A DNA stretch of 64,000 nucleotides from Parietaria judaica (Eukaryota > Streptophyta > Magnoliopsida > Rosales > Urticaceae): assembly GCA_954871525.1 (NCBI GenBank), contig OX940868.1:13642556-13706555 (forward strand), given 5' to 3'. The notes beneath the pieces were generated by a model, which saw only the letters and a list, made by a program, of their open reading frames with translations, was not told the DNA's origin and searched no databases. The position numbers were made by a program, and so were the translations under genes. Positions 35,101 to 47,195 of the stretch are shown here, piece after piece. The number at the start of each line of letters is the position of its first letter. Positions within the stretch are counted from its first letter, which is position 1.

Positions 35101-35307
35101 TCATCAAACACTTTATGCCCATCTTGCAAACAGTCACGACTCGACGAAATTGAGCTTCAAACCCAACTACAATGGAAGTTACGCGACTCCAAACCCTCAC
35201 TTACGAAGCGAATCCGAAGAATCAATATCGTTTCTGGGCCTCGTGGAGGCGATTCCAGCGAACGAGCTCCGTGGATCGTCCCTGCCGATCCGAAAGCGAT
35301 CTCCCAT
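32131..35307 (-). CDS. BUD13: BUD13 homologue, splicing and RNA-retention complex
   Basis: Ten inferred exons, read on minus: 35307-35205, 35009-34842, 34759-34286, 34193-34061, 33794-33727, 33637-33576, 33146-33043, 32643-32571, 32479-32299, 32216-32131. They total 484 codons with stop, all phases agreeing. The chain begins near [10 protein letters not shown] and continues with a lysine run. A disordered middle has five or so SDLSPPR/DLSPPRR repeats. The conserved C-terminal domain runs from [14 protein letters not shown] through [20 protein letters not shown] and [14 protein letters not shown] to [13 protein letters not shown]13 acts in the nucleus with Snu17 and Pml1 homologues (RES complex) on the activated spliceosome. 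The first exon is the least certain part; a start at the Met of KRYM is possible. A decayed copy lies at 55114-58175. Confidence 0.9.
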
Positions 35308-35989
35308 CGGATTTCGGAGAGGAAGAGGAAGCTGTATGTTAGCAAGAATCAATGGCGACGAGGAAGAGAGCTTCGGTGAGATGAGAGTGAGCAGGACTGA
35401 ACGTGTTTGTTTATTTTACATACAAAACGATTGTCGTTTGACTTTTCAATTTTTAAAAGAAAATACAATTTAATAAAAAGTGCTTATTCTAATTTATTTC
35501 TTTCTTTTTTTTATAATTCTTTTAAGGGTGAATAAAGCAAATGCCCATTTATGGCTTAAGGTTTCAAAAAAATACTCATTTCTAAATATGGTAAACATAA
35601 CCACCTTTAAATTGAAATGTGGACTAAATTGCCCTTCTAATATCACGATTAATTATTATAATTCGTTTTATTTTTTTAATTAAATTTTAAAAAAAATCCT
35701 TAAATGTAGCCAAAAGAGAAACTAATCTCCCCTATTAATTAGTAATATCTTGGATAATATTTTAAAAATCACGTTGACAATTAAATATAAATTTGTTTTT
35801 CCCTATTAATTAGTTTACAATTTATTTGAAGTTTTGGTTTTTATTCCGCCATTTTTTTTAACAAAAAAAAATTCAAATCAATTGTTATTTCGTCATTTTT
35901 AGCTAGTATTTAGAATTCATATTTTTTTCCTATTTATAAGGATTATAACGTTTTTATATGTTAATAAAATTTTCAAAATCAATTAAAAA

Positions 35990-36530
35990 ATTTCAAACAT
36001 TATATCGATATATTTAAACTGTAAATATATATACGAAATTTAAACTGTAAATATATATATATATATATATAATCGATATATTTAAACTGTAAATATATAT
36101 ACGAAATTTAAACTGTAAATAGATATGCGAAATTTAAACCGTAAATGTAATCACAAAAAATATTTAAACTGTAAAAATATATACGAAATTTAAAGTGTAA
36201 ATATAATTACAAAGCTGTAGATATATATTTCAATACCAAAACGGTAAATATATATATATATATCGATATATATAGCAATACCAAACGTATATTTAAACTG
36301 TATATATATATATATATATGAAAATTTTATTAACCTGTAAAAACTGCATATATTTTTACGAAAAATATTACCACTGCAAAATCGTGTAAAACCCCTACAA
36401 AATTGTGTAAACTGCAAAATCCATTTACACAATTTTGTAAATGCATTTACAAATCGTGTAAATCCTTTACAATATCGTGTAAATTCATTTAACACTCCAA
36501 GAAATATTCAACTCAAAGATCTTGTAAAAC
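35990..36530. repeat. TTTAAACTGTAAAT repeats, AT microsatellites and TGTAAA/TTTACA inverted pairs
   Basis: The unit CGAAATTTAAACTGTAAATA recurs through 35990-36220, mixed with (AT)n tracts (36050-36070, 36245-36262, 36300-36320). From 36360 to 36530, TGTAAA and TTTACA words alternate as inverted pairs. It fills the same position as the palindrome array in the sister element. Confidence 0.8.
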
Positions 36531-36569
36531 GATTTACAAAAATAAAAATTCTTACCGTGTTTGATCCGG

Positions 36570-36860
36570 CGACCGAGAGACGGCGAACAAAATGAGAATG
36601 ATGGAGGGCGACCGCCACGGAGAGTGATGTAGGAAGGATGCGTGACGGATGACGACCGTGACGAAGAGCTACAAAGGAAGGAGGCACGACGAAGGGCGAC
36701 GGAGGAACGAGGCGCGACGGAGGGCGACCGCGACAGAGGCCACGGTCGCCGACTCGGCCGCTGAAGCCACGCCCGAAGGAGAGAAAGAGAGAGAGTTAGA
36801 GAGAGAGGGAGAATAGAGCATACGTGAGAGGGAGAGGGATGGAGAAGAGAGAGAACGTGA
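36570..36860. repeat. GCGACGGAGG-rich block
   Basis: Degenerate short repeats such as GGAGGGCGACCG and GGCGCGACGGAGGGCGACC, followed by GAGAGAGA-rich sequence. A similar block occurs at 29690-29800 in the sister element. No convincing frame. Confidence 0.6.
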
Positions 36861-37090
36861 GAGAGAAAAAGGAAAAAAAAAGATTTAATTTTTGGGTCAA
36901 AGTAACAAAGTTAAATGATAATCTAATTAATAGAGAAAATTTTCAAGCAAAATTTTAGGATAAATTAATTTCGAAAATTAAAATATATAATAAATAATTA
37001 AATACGAAAATAAATAAATATAATTAAAACCAGGGTTAATATGGTCCAAAATATTTTTAAAATTGGTATAAATGAATTGTTTGAAAGTAT

Positions 37091-37945
37091 TGTTGATGTA
37101 CAAATTCGTCAACATTTAATATGACATAAAGTTCTAAAGTTGTGAATTAATTAAATTTACAAACCGTGATAAAAGGTTTTAAAGAAACAAATTGGTATTC
37201 GTAAAAGCCCAATTGAGAAGCCCAATGAGACTCTCAATCAGATCAAAGCCGACGGATACAAGGCTGCTCGGCCCAAAGGGCTCTAAGGCCCAATATCCAT
37301 TCGACAGCAATCCAGAAAGACGAGGGTAGAGTTGTCATATTCTCTACCCGGCATCCCATTTCAAATCCAGGCGGAAGACCAGGAGTACGGAGTCAAGCCT
37401 CCAACGGGCATAATTCAAACACGACGACGAGAACGAGGTCATGTGACACGTGTAGCAAGGTCGTCCATTCAACCCGGTCAGCACGGAGAGAAGACCCCAT
37501 GATTCCTGGAAGACCAACGGGTAGAATTGAAGCCTATAAATATCAAGCTCAAGCTCAGATCAACACACACGCATACTTGCAACCTCGAGAGAATACACTG
37601 AAATGATTCTACCCGGCATTCTTGTCTATTTGAGATTTCGTTGTACTCTTTCTCTCCTTCTCTATTCATTTCTATTCTTAGGCGTGATCTAGCTGTCTGT
37701 AGCTATCCGTCCATGTCCATTGTCGCAATAAACTAACAGAGGAAGTAGTCAACTACCGCCTTGGGACGAACCTCTATAAAAAACTCATCGTCTCATTTAT
37801 ATTGCTTATATACATACATATATATCGTGAGTGAATCGTGAGCTTGCAAAGTGAGAGATCAAATTCCACCAAAATTGTTCTATTCAAAAATTTCATACAC
37901 TCACAAGTCACACTTGAGTGATTGAGGTGGGAAACCACGTCAACA
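37091..37945 (+). repeat. 5' LTR of element A
   Basis: 855 bp, starting TGTTGATGTAC and ending ACGTCAACA. It contains a TATA box (TATAAATA at 37535-37542). It matches the inverted LTR at 53086-53939 almost throughout. Confidence 0.93.
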
Positions 37946-37948
37946 GTT

Positions 37949-37958
37949 TGGCGCCGTT
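37949..37958 (+). other. primer binding site of element A
   Basis: TGGCGCCGTT, three bases after the LTR, complements the 3' end of plant tRNA-Asp, which ends AACGGCGCCA. This is a usual primer in the Athila/Tat group. Confidence 0.75.
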
Positions 37959-37967
37959 TGTGGGAAA

Positions 37968-39468
37968 TTGATCTCGCTAACTTCTAAAAGCTCAAAGCAC
38001 TCTGCAAACATGAGCAACAACGAAATCGTAATCGTGAACGAGTCTGAGGTGAACAACCCAGACCCAAACACAGAATCGAGCAACCTGCAATCTCAACTAG
38101 AGGCTAGCGTCGCCGAGAATCGAGAGTTGCGCCAGCGACTCGAGTCTCTTGAGGCAAATCGAGCCCGTAATGAGCATCGTCAGACTACTAACCGGATTAA
38201 TCCGGGACAGAGCTCTGGGTATCAAGGCCGGATAGGCCTCAACGCTGTCCATCTCGACTTTGCCGATGTGGATAATCCGCAAGCGTCGAGGCAAAATCAA
38301 CCCCGACAACCCAGCGGCCCTAGACCCTCGACACCTCCACCGCCTCCTGAAACAGGAACGCCCCTCTTCACCCCCTTGCCGGGTCTCTACCCGTCTAGTG
38401 CGGGAAATGTTGCTTCGAGCAGTCGCCAACGCTCTGGACCCCAGAACCGACCATCGGGGTACGAGCAAAGCCGTGACATTAGCCAGGCCCTTAACGGCCA
38501 GCCGGTCATGTACCCGAGGTATCCCAGCCCGGTGTACGGACAGGAACCCCTCCAGGCTGTGCGTCCCGAACCAGCTCCCCAAGGCACGGAACTGGAGAAG
38601 CTCAAACGCTCAATGGCCGAAATGAATGAGAAACTCATTCACGTGCGCTCTCGCGTGCACAGTGCTACTACCGCTGCCTCCGAGATAGAACGTTTAGTGG
38701 AGGAGGCAGAAAAGGACGCCCTTCAAGCCCGTCATAACTAACGTTATACTAAGGGAAAGCGGGCGCGTATACGTGCCGAAGTACGACGGGACGACCGATC
38801 CCAAAGTACACCTAAGATCCTTCAGGATCGCGATGGGGCGAGCCCATCTGGAAGCACACGAATTGGACGCTGGGCGCTACCAGTATTTCTCAGAAAATCT
38901 GGTCGGCCTAGCGATGGAATGGTTCTCAAAACTGGAACCACGGTCCATAGACAACTTCGGACAGCTGACGACCCTGTTTCTCAAGCACTTTTCAATGTTT
39001 ATGGAAACTGAGATCACGGCGGCAAACCTATATGCCTTGCAGCAAGAGAGAGGAGAGCCCCTTAGAGCTTTCATGACAAGGTTCAAGAAGACCATGGTCA
39101 AAATAAACGGGATCAGTGACGAAACTGTCATAGCCGCTCTCACGGCCGGACTATGGTAGGACTCGAAGTTCAAAACGGACATCGTCGTAAATCGTTACGA
39201 CTCCATCGAAGACATGATCCACAGATCATCCAAATGGATCAGACATGACGAAGAACTCGAAGCAATGCGAAGAAGACATGGACCTCAACCCGTCCATCAA
39301 CGGAATCCCGGGCCACCCAGACATCAACCGCCACCCAGAGCCGGAAATCACAACAACCCTTTCAAAGACAGAGGAGTTCCCCCCCAATCCAAAAGCACCC
39401 ATTCCAAGCCCAAAATACGAGGGCAAATAACGGACCGAACCCGCAAAATCCATACGTTTTCAGCGTAA
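37968..39468 (+). pseudogene. gag of element A, broken
   Basis: Codons 37968-38741 give a long proline-rich N terminus with a coiled coil (ASVAENRELRQRLESLEANR). The frame then shifts near 38708-38713, where A has one more A than B in an A run. The retrotransposon gag domain continues at 38773-39159 (KYDGTTDPKVHLRSFRIAMG to LKHFSMFMETEITAANLYAL) and is stopped by a TAG at 39157-39159. A further short open piece runs 39214-39468 before the frame drifts again. It would have been the structural protein of the particle. Confidence 0.85.
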
Positions 39469-39524
39469 ATTCGGAAACCGCGGAATTCGAAGAACAGATC
39501 GAAGCGGAAGAAACCCCTGGAGAA

Positions 39525-41213
39525 GTGCTGGTCAGCTCAAGGGACTTCCCACCGTACAGCAATGAAATCTTCCCGAAGCACGACCCAAAAGCGTGGTGCA
39601 ATTTCCACAAGGTGTTCGGGCACCATACAAAAAATTGTATGGTACTCCGTGCCCGCCTAGCGAAAGCCGTAGGAGCCCGGAAAGTAAGGGCCCATTCCGA
39701 CTCAAAACTAGTTACTAGTCAGATCAGTGGCGAGTATGCCACTCGAGATGACAGAATGGAAAAGTACCTCTCGGTAGTTAAGGGCTTAATTCAACAATTC
39801 GAACACGTCGATATAGTCCAAATACCGAGAAGTGAGAACACGTCTGCAGACGCACTGGCCGGTTTAGCTTCAACTTCGGACCCCGAAGTCAGAAGGATAA
39901 TCCCGGTCGAAACAATAGACGAACCCAGCGTAACACACAAAGTTTGCAATATCCGAATGGAAGAAGATGACTGGAGGACCCCAATCATTAACTACATCCT
40001 AACCGGAGCCAAACCCCAAGATAAGCAAAAAGCCAGGAAACTAAGAATCCAAAGCGCTAGATTTTGCATGATCGGGGAAAAATTGTACAAACGCAGCTAT
40101 ACCAGACCCTACCTAAGGTGCTTAGGAAAGACCGAGGCTCAAATAGTACTTCACGAAATCCATGACGGAGAATGTGGCAACCATCCGGGAGGAAGATCTT
40201 TAGCAAACAAAGCAAAAAGGCAAGGCTTTTTCTGGGCCACCATGTTGGCGGACAGCGAAGCCTATGCCAGAAGGTGCGACAAATTCCAAAGACACTCCCC
40301 GTCCATACACCGGCCAGCAGAAGAACTCTCATGAGTCTCAGTCCCGTAGCCGTTCATGAAAGGGTCTATGGACATAGTAGGACCTTTCCCCCTGGCCCCG
40401 GCCGGAAAGAGGTTCCTACTCGTCGTGACCGATTACTTCTCAAAATGGGTGGAGGCAGAAGCGTACGCAAACATTAAAGATGTTGCTGTAGAAAATTTCC
40501 TATGGAAAAACATCATCAGTAGATTCGGCCTCCCAAAAGAGATAATAGCTGACAATGGACCACATTTCATTTCAACGAGATTCCAAAACTTCTGCATAAA
40601 TTGGAAAATATCCTTGAACACGTCCACTCCGAGATATCCTCAAGGCAACGGTCAGGCCGAGGTAGCTAACCGGGTAATAGTGGACAGAATCAAGAGGCAC
40701 TTAGACACCAAAAAAGGACGATGGGCAGACGAGCTCATAGGAGTCCTTTGGTCCTACAAAACCACCCCGCGTAGGGCCATCGGGGAAACACCTTTCTCAA
40801 TGGTACACGGCACCGAGGCCGTAATACCAGCAGAGATAGAGACACCTAGCCTTCGGAGGGAACTCGCTCCTTTGAACGCAGAAATCAATGACGAAATGAG
40901 GGAAGACCAGCTCGACTACATCGACGAAAGACGAGAACAAGCTTTGATAAGAATTGCCAACTATCGAAATTCGATAGCAATGTATTATAATTCAAAGGTC
41001 AAACGTCGAAAATTCATAGTAGGAGAGCTGGTCCTCAGAAAAGTTTTCTAAAATACCGCCGAGCTGAATGCGGGCAAGCTCGGGGCCAATTGGGAATGAA
41101 CTTACATCGTCACCGAAGTAGTAAAACCTGGAATATACCGGCTAGTCACTCCGGATGGAACAAGAGTCCTCCGCAGTTGGAACGCCATGCACTTAAGGAA
41201 ATACTACGCCTAA
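39525..41213 (+). pseudogene. internally deleted pol of element A
   Basis: The nucleocapsid knuckle (CNFHKVFGHHTKNC, CHHC type as in Tat) runs at residue RLAK directly into the archaeal-type RNase H (VRAHSDSKLVTSQISGEY). Protease, reverse transcriptase and the first RNase H have been lost in one deletion, with short CTAGC homology at the joint near 39657. Integrase follows with Asp in SMDIVGPF, Asp in IIADNGPHF and Glu in GNGQAEVANR. The zinc-binding CDKC has become CDKF, and there are stops at 40332-40334, 41049-41051 and 41097-41099. The reading ends at MHLRKYYA. Confidence 0.85.
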
Positions 41214-41398
41214 CCCGACCTACCCGGTCTCCCCTGAACTACGTAATGACTTGATCCCCAAATTTGGGGTACGTAGGCAGCCCATCCTAAATAATGGGCA
41301 CAGTCTCAATCCAAATCCTACACCAAATAGGCCCGAAAACTATGAATCGCAAGACTCAATAGAGTCAACCTAAAAGATAACATGTCCCAAACTCTCAC

Positions 41399-41640
41399 TA
41401 AGGCAACAAGCCTACCCGGGTAACAGACCCATCACCTAAGGCAACAAGCCTATCCGGGTAACAGACCCATCACATAAGGCAACAAGCCTACACGGGTAAC
41501 AGACCCATCACACAAAGGCAACAAGCCTACCCGGGTAACAAACCCATCACATAAGGCAACAAGCCTATCCGGGTAACAAACCCACTATACAACGATCGAT
41601 GAACCTAACCGGGTAGCCAACCCGTCCCTTAAGGCGACAA
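41399..41640 (+). repeat. 38-bp tandem repeats downstream of pol, element A
   Basis: Five close copies and one diverged copy of AAGGCAACAAGCCTACCCGG followed by GTAACAGACCCATCAC. The same array stands in inverted orientation in element B (46745-47010), so it is part of the element. Confidence 0.9.
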
Positions 41641-42122
41641 GCCTAATCATTTTCAAAATATGTAATTATATAAATCTGGCATCTACAAATATGTTTTTTC
41701 AGAAATAAAAACCTACGGGTTATTATGGCGGACGAGCAAGAAATATTCAACGGAAGCATTGAAGGAGCAATCACATCATAAGGTACCCGTATATTTTCTA
41801 TACTTAGCGAATTTCGAATTCTCAACATTTTCTATTTTTCTATCCAAGTATACGATAGGTTAATCGGAACCTCGAATAGGAAAATTAACATAGAAAAGTA
41901 CGATGAGAAAATTAACTTAGACACAATAAATTATAAACGCGGTATAGATAGAATATGGCGAGAAATCACGAGCATGACATAGAAGCAAAATAGCAAAGGC
42001 CCTAACCACGGGCATATCCAAACCATACAAAAAAAAGGGTTCAAGCCGCCGTAGACTTGCCCATAGAAATTGTTTTGGCCTTAGGCCTTATTAACTAAAA
42101 AACAAAAAAAATGGGGGATACT

Positions 42123-44935
42123 CTATGCGTCAACCCCGGGTACCTCCAGGACCTCTCGGTCCTCATTCTCTTTCTCCTCCTCCTCTTCTTCACCGGCGTG
42201 GCCTCCATGCTCGGTCGGCTCCTTAGCAGCGGTCTCCACGGTGGTGTCGGGCTTGGGCAGGGTCGGCTCTTCAAGAACGATCTCCTCGGTATCGGCAAGC
42301 ACAAGCAAGATGGGCTCCTCAACAATGGGCTCCCCGGCCACGGGATCTTCAACAACGGGCTCGACGGCAGGATCTTCAGAGGCGGGCTCCTCGGCAATCG
42401 ACCGCTCAGACTGGAGGCTCAAATCTACAAGAGGAACATCGGTCAACTCGGCATCAGGAGACATAGACGGAGACCCTATCAGCGGTGCCGGAACCGCATC
42501 TAAGAGAGCTTGGTAGCGAGCAGCGTTGCCTTCTAGGACCTCCTTCTCGGCCTCAAAATCTTGAACGTTGCCGTCAATGATGTCTTGGATTAGCTCGAGG
42601 CAACCTTCGGCTTGATCCAAGCAACTATTGTCGGCGGCCGTACCTTTGTACCACGCGAGAAGCGCGTCCCTTTCCTCCACCTTTCGGCGATATCGGGAGC
42701 GGACAACCTTCTTCTCGGCCTCACGGTCGGCGGATTGTTCCCGGGCTTCGGCCAGCTCAGCAGCAAGGCGCTGCACGTCCTCCTTCAAGGCCAAAGCCTC
42801 CTCCTCCTTCTTCTTGGCCAACTCCTCAGCTCGTCTTTTTGCCGCATCATAAGCCAGCATCTGCCTGGCGGCCGCCTCGCTCGCGCTCTGAGCCTTCCCG
42901 ATCGACCGGGTAGCATTTGTCAGCTTCTCCCGGAGATCAGCAACCGTGTTCCCAAGCCCCTTAACCTTGGCGTCGTAGGTAGCAACCCTCTTGCTCATGA
43001 CTATGACCTGTTCCGCCTTCGCCCGAATGGCCGCCACGGCGTCGGCCAACTCCCTCTCCTTCAGCACGAGCTTCTCGGTAGCCTGCGCGCCTTCCTTAGC
43101 CTCGTATAGTTGGTCCTCATAATCGAGGACCATGTCGTTGATAGAGGCGACGAGCTACACGTCCAAAAACCAAAGTTAGAAAAAATAAAAGAATCAATAG
43201 GAATCCAAACCTAAAGCCAGCAATGCTTACCATAGTTGTGGCCGCAGCCACGTCCTTGTACGGCCTCTTCTCGGCAATACTTCTGGGGACCCTGCCGACC
43301 CCGCCATTCGTTATTTGCCGGAGAAGACCAGCTGCCACCTTAGGTGCCTTGTGGAGACCTTTGTCCCCCATCCAAGTTCACCCCGCCTTCCGGGAGATCG
43401 TCTTCTCCCTGGCCTGCTCCTCGGCCACTGGGGGAACCGATCCCGTCTCCCTCGCCCCACCTCGAGAGACCTCCGTAGGGTGCTCGCTCTCCCGAGCGAT
43501 CTCTTTTCCTTTCTCTAAGGCCCTCACGCCTCCCTTCGGGACCACGCCCTTCCTCGCCACCTCCTCTGGGGCCGAATCCCCCTTCGCTTTCTTACGGACC
43601 CCGGAATCCTCTCCTTCACGCGGCCTCTTCACGACCGTCTCCGAGCCCGTCCTCGGGAGAACCTCGTTCTGAGAAGGACGAGTCACGTCCCTTGAAGGAC
43701 GAGCAGGAGCAGAAGGAGGAGCAACCTCCCTCTCGGAAGGCTTCGCCAATGGCGTAGCCTCCGGGGTGCTGTCCCCGTCGTCCGAAAGCTCGACGACATC
43801 CTTCTTCTTGATCGCCCCAGGGGTGACCTCAGCAAGAGACTCCCAAACAGGAGTCTCTTCATTCCTCCTACTCGTCTCCTGACGAGCAGCCCTAGCATGT
43901 GCCGACGGACCAGACCCCCTCTCTTCAATCCTCCTGCTCGTCTCTTGACGAGCAGCTCCATCTCCAACCGAGGCCGAACCCCCGGACTGCCCTTCTTGTC
44001 TCCGCCTCTGGCGAAGACTCTGACCCTTTGGACGTAGAGCGTCCATATCCTCTGCACGTCAAGAATCCACACTTAGAGAAAAGAAAGAGAAATATAAAAC
44101 AAAATCAAATTATAGGTTCAGAAGTCATACCCGGAAATTCCTCCTCGTCAGGCTCGCACAAAAGTCCGGCGGCTTCGAACCTCTCCCTCGTGAAGTTCGA
44201 CCACAGCTCCAGGCCAGAAGGAAAGAGCCTCCTCTTCAAAGCCTTCCACTCCTCTGTAATCGGAAGAGACTTAGGCTTCTCAGGGTCCTCGACTGCAAAA
44301 GAAAAGAATAGGAAATTAGCCAACATACAAGAATAGCCGAGTAGGAAAACTAGAAAATCCAACCCGGAAGAAGAACCAACCTATCTCGTGGACCTATTCG
44401 TTCCTATAGCTCGACCAAGAACCAAGCGTTTCCTGGCCGGCCAGGAAGAAGAAGTACTTATGGGTCCAAGCACTCTCCTTCTTGAGAAGACCGGTGATGA
44501 TCTCCCCTTCCTTAACGGATAGGAAAAACCTACCCTTAGCCTGTCCGTTGGCTTTGATGACCAAGCCCGTCAACAGATCCCAGATTATAAGTGAATACAA
44601 GCATTCGTGGGCCCGGACAAGCAAGGCCATCAGAATCCGAATGGAATTCGGGCTAAGTTGCCCAATAGAAACCCTAAGGTGAGTAAGATACCTTAAGATA
44701 AGTTCAGGAATAGGAAATATAAGCCCCCCGGACTAAAAAAACCTCTGATACACACAGACCCAGCCGTCCGAGTTCTGCTCGTTGGCATGTTCGTCCGGCC
44801 CTGGCAACCTAAGTTCTATAGACTGAGGAATCTTATACTCTACCCGGATCCTAACTAGAGCCTTAGGTTTCAAAATTGACTTAGGAGAATCTGTAGTCAG
44901 AAACTCCGTTTGCCATTTCGAGACAGTCTTCTAAA
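42123..44935 (-). pseudogene. antisense ORF of element A (Transposase_28-like)
   Basis: It is encoded opposite to gag-pol, between pol and the 3' LTR, as in Grande and Retand. From the N terminus: a conserved block (IPQSIELRLPGPDEHAN, WVCVYQRFF, FPIPELILRYLTHLRVSIGQ) resembling the plant 'putative gypsy type transposon' family (PF04195); a charged, low-complexity middle (44046-43378); and a long coiled coil with an acidic valine/proline/glutamate-rich tail (43133-42123, ending VLEVPGVDA). A TAG near 44734 breaks the N-terminal block, and at least two introns seem to separate the parts. Its function is unknown. A promoter should lie in 44960-45290. Confidence 0.7.
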
Positions 44936-45296
44936 ATATCCTAGAAAAAAAAATCGAAGATATAGACGAGCACGAAACCCAGAAAAACCACCCAGAAATC
45001 GGATTCGAAAACCTCTAAAAAACCAAGAAATACTATTCAATGAACTCGCGATGGAAGAGCAAGAAGAACAGATGAAGAATGAAGAACCTGGATCTCTAAA
45101 CACGAAGAAAACCTGATGATACCTTCGACAACGGCGGACGCAGAGCTTCTCTCTCTAAAGTTCAAAGTTTTTCTCTCTCTAAAAATTCGAAAATGATATT
45201 CGAATGCAAAGTGAAGTATATAAAGAGGAGAGAGAAATAGGTTACCTTTGATAGACGTGCGACGGGCTGAAGCTGAACAAAAATTGTCGCTGATCC

Positions 45297-45465
45297 TACG
45301 GAGTCAAGCCTCCAACGGACATAATTCAAACACGACGACGAGAACGAGGTCATGGGACACGTGTAGCAAGGTCGTCCATTCCGGTCATCACGGAGAGAAG
45401 ACCCCATGATTCCTGGAAGACCAACGGGAAGAATTAAAGCCTATAAATATCAAGCTCAAGCTCAG
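45297..45465 (+). repeat. U3 fragment of the 3' LTR of element A
   Basis: It matches about 37388-37558 of the 5' LTR, including TATAAATATCAAGCTCAAGC. The left edge joins internal sequence at a shared TACGG, so the start of the LTR was deleted. At 45465/45466 it meets the truncated LTR of element B head on. Confidence 0.85.
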
Positions 45466-45624
45466 CTTTGATCTGACTGAGAATCTCTTTGGGCTTCTTC
45501 AAATAGGCTTTTACGAATACCAGTTTATTTCTTTAAAGCCTTTTATCATGGTTTGTAAATTTAATTAATTCACAACCTTAGCACTTTATGTCACATTAAA
45601 TAATGACGAATTTGTACATCAACA
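45466..45624 (-). repeat. truncated 3' LTR of element B
   Basis: On the minus strand it starts TGTTGATGTACAAATTCGTC at 45624 and breaks off at 45466 after AGTCAGATCAAAG, leaving 159 of about 854 bp. Confidence 0.88.
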
Positions 45625-45637
45625 GTTAGCCCCCTAA
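45625..45637 (-). other. polypurine tract of element B
   Basis: The minus-strand sequence TTAGGGGGCTAAC lies directly before the 3' LTR start, where plus-strand DNA priming would occur. Confidence 0.6.
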
Positions 45638-46035
45638 TATAAAAAATACGAAGTAAATTTTATAGTATTTACTCGATGAAATCATGTAAAATTCGTGCCG
45701 GATAGGATTAATTAAATTTGTGACTTTTGCCGCAAATCTGCATAATCCGGGCAGGATTTTGGATAATTTCGAGATCAGATGGACGGATAGGGTCTTGAAG
45801 CTGTAACCGTCGCTTCGAATTTTGGGCGGGAACAGTTACAACACGTGTCCCATTTTGCGGAGTTCGAAGGGAATAAATTCTTCACATTCTCCTGACACAG
45901 CTGTCGTGCTGACGTGTCGCCGGATAGCTCGCTGATCTCAACCGTAGGATGAGGTTTGTTGCGTTTTTTGAGGAAACCCTAACCGTAGGATCAGCGACAA
46001 TTTTCGAGTATAAATACTCGAGTGATTCGCATTAA

Positions 46036-46284
46036 ATGGGCACGTCTCTTCAGCTTCAGCCCGTCGTTGAAGATCCCGTGGCCGGAGAGGCCGTCATTGG
46101 TGAGCCCACCTTGCCCGCCGTTGCCGATACCGAGGAGGTGATCCTCGAGGAGCCGTCCCTGAACGAGCCCGCCGTTGCCGAGGAGACTGCCGAGCATGGA
46201 GCCCAAGCCGGCGAAGGAGAAGGAGAAGAGAAGGAGGAGGAGGAGGACCGAGAGGTCGTGGGGGTACCCGGGGTTGACACATAG
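46036..46284 (+). pseudogene. remnant of the antisense ORF in element B
   Basis: Only the C-terminal 83 codons survive (PVVEDPVAGEAVIGEPTLPA to REVVGVPGVDT), matching the end of A's antisense ORF. Upstream leader sequence is joined directly to it at a CGTCG junction near 46067, so about 2.5 kb of the ORF was deleted. An ATG at 46036 happens to keep it open. Confidence 0.75.
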
Positions 46285-46744
46285 AGTGTCCCCCATTTTT
46301 TTTTGTTTTTCGATTAATAAGGCCTCAGGCCAAAACAATTTCTATGGGCAAGTCTACGGCGACTTGAACCCTTTTCTGTAAGATTTTTTGGATATGCCCG
46401 TGGTTAGGGCCTTTGCTTATTTCTATTTTATGCTATGCTCGTAATTTTTTTGCCATACTCTACTCGTCTGTGTTTTTAAGTTAATTTTCTAATCGTACTT
46501 TTCTATATATACTTTTCTATCCGAGGTTCCGAATGTTCTATTGTATGCTAGGATAAATAACAAAAGATTGAAAGTTTGAAATCTGCTAAGTATAAAAAAT
46601 GCACGGGTACCTTTTGTTGTTGTGCTCCTTTGACACTTCTCGTCTAGTCTGTTCTGTTCGTCCATCACAATATTCCGCAGGTCGCGTTTTCTGAAAAACA
46701 CATTTGTAAAGAACCAGATGTATGTTGTTATATATTTTTTCAGG

Positions 46745-47010
46745 GGGGTCGGGCTTGTTGCCTTGAGGGACAGGTTGAAAGCCCGGTTAGGTTTGTTACC
46801 CGGATAGGCTTGTTGCCCTATGTGACGAGTTAGTTACCCGGGTAGGCTTGTTGCCTTATGCAATGGGTTTGTTACCCAGGTAGGTTTGTTACCTTATGTG
46901 GGGGTTTGTTACCCGAATAGGTTTGTTACCTTCTGCGATAGGTCTGTTACCCGGGTAGGTTTGTTACCTTAGGCGGTGGGTCTTTTACCCGGGTAGGCCT
47001 GTCGCCTTGA
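46745..47010 (-). repeat. 38-bp tandem repeats downstream of pol, element B
   Basis: About seven copies of the unit GGTTTGTTACCCGGGTAGGC (as read on +), the inverted counterpart of 41399-41640. Copies differ more from each other than those in A. Confidence 0.88.
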
Positions 47011-47195
47011 CGGGGGTTTTGGGACATTTTTCCTTTTAGGACGGTTCTATTGAGTCTTGCGATTCATGGTTCTCGGGCCTATTTGGTTTTGGGTTTGGAT
47101 TGAGACTGCGCCCATCGTTTAGGACGGGCTGCCTACGTACCCCAAATTTGGGGATCAAGTCATTACGTAGTTCAGGGGAGACCGGGTAGGTCGGG

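Noticed and set aside
35150..35473. 107-codon frame on + at the BUD13 5' end
   Set aside because: Antisense shadow of the BUD13 first exon and leader.
39226..39610. Frames on - inside gag of element A
   Set aside because: Shadows of the gag frame; no independent signature.
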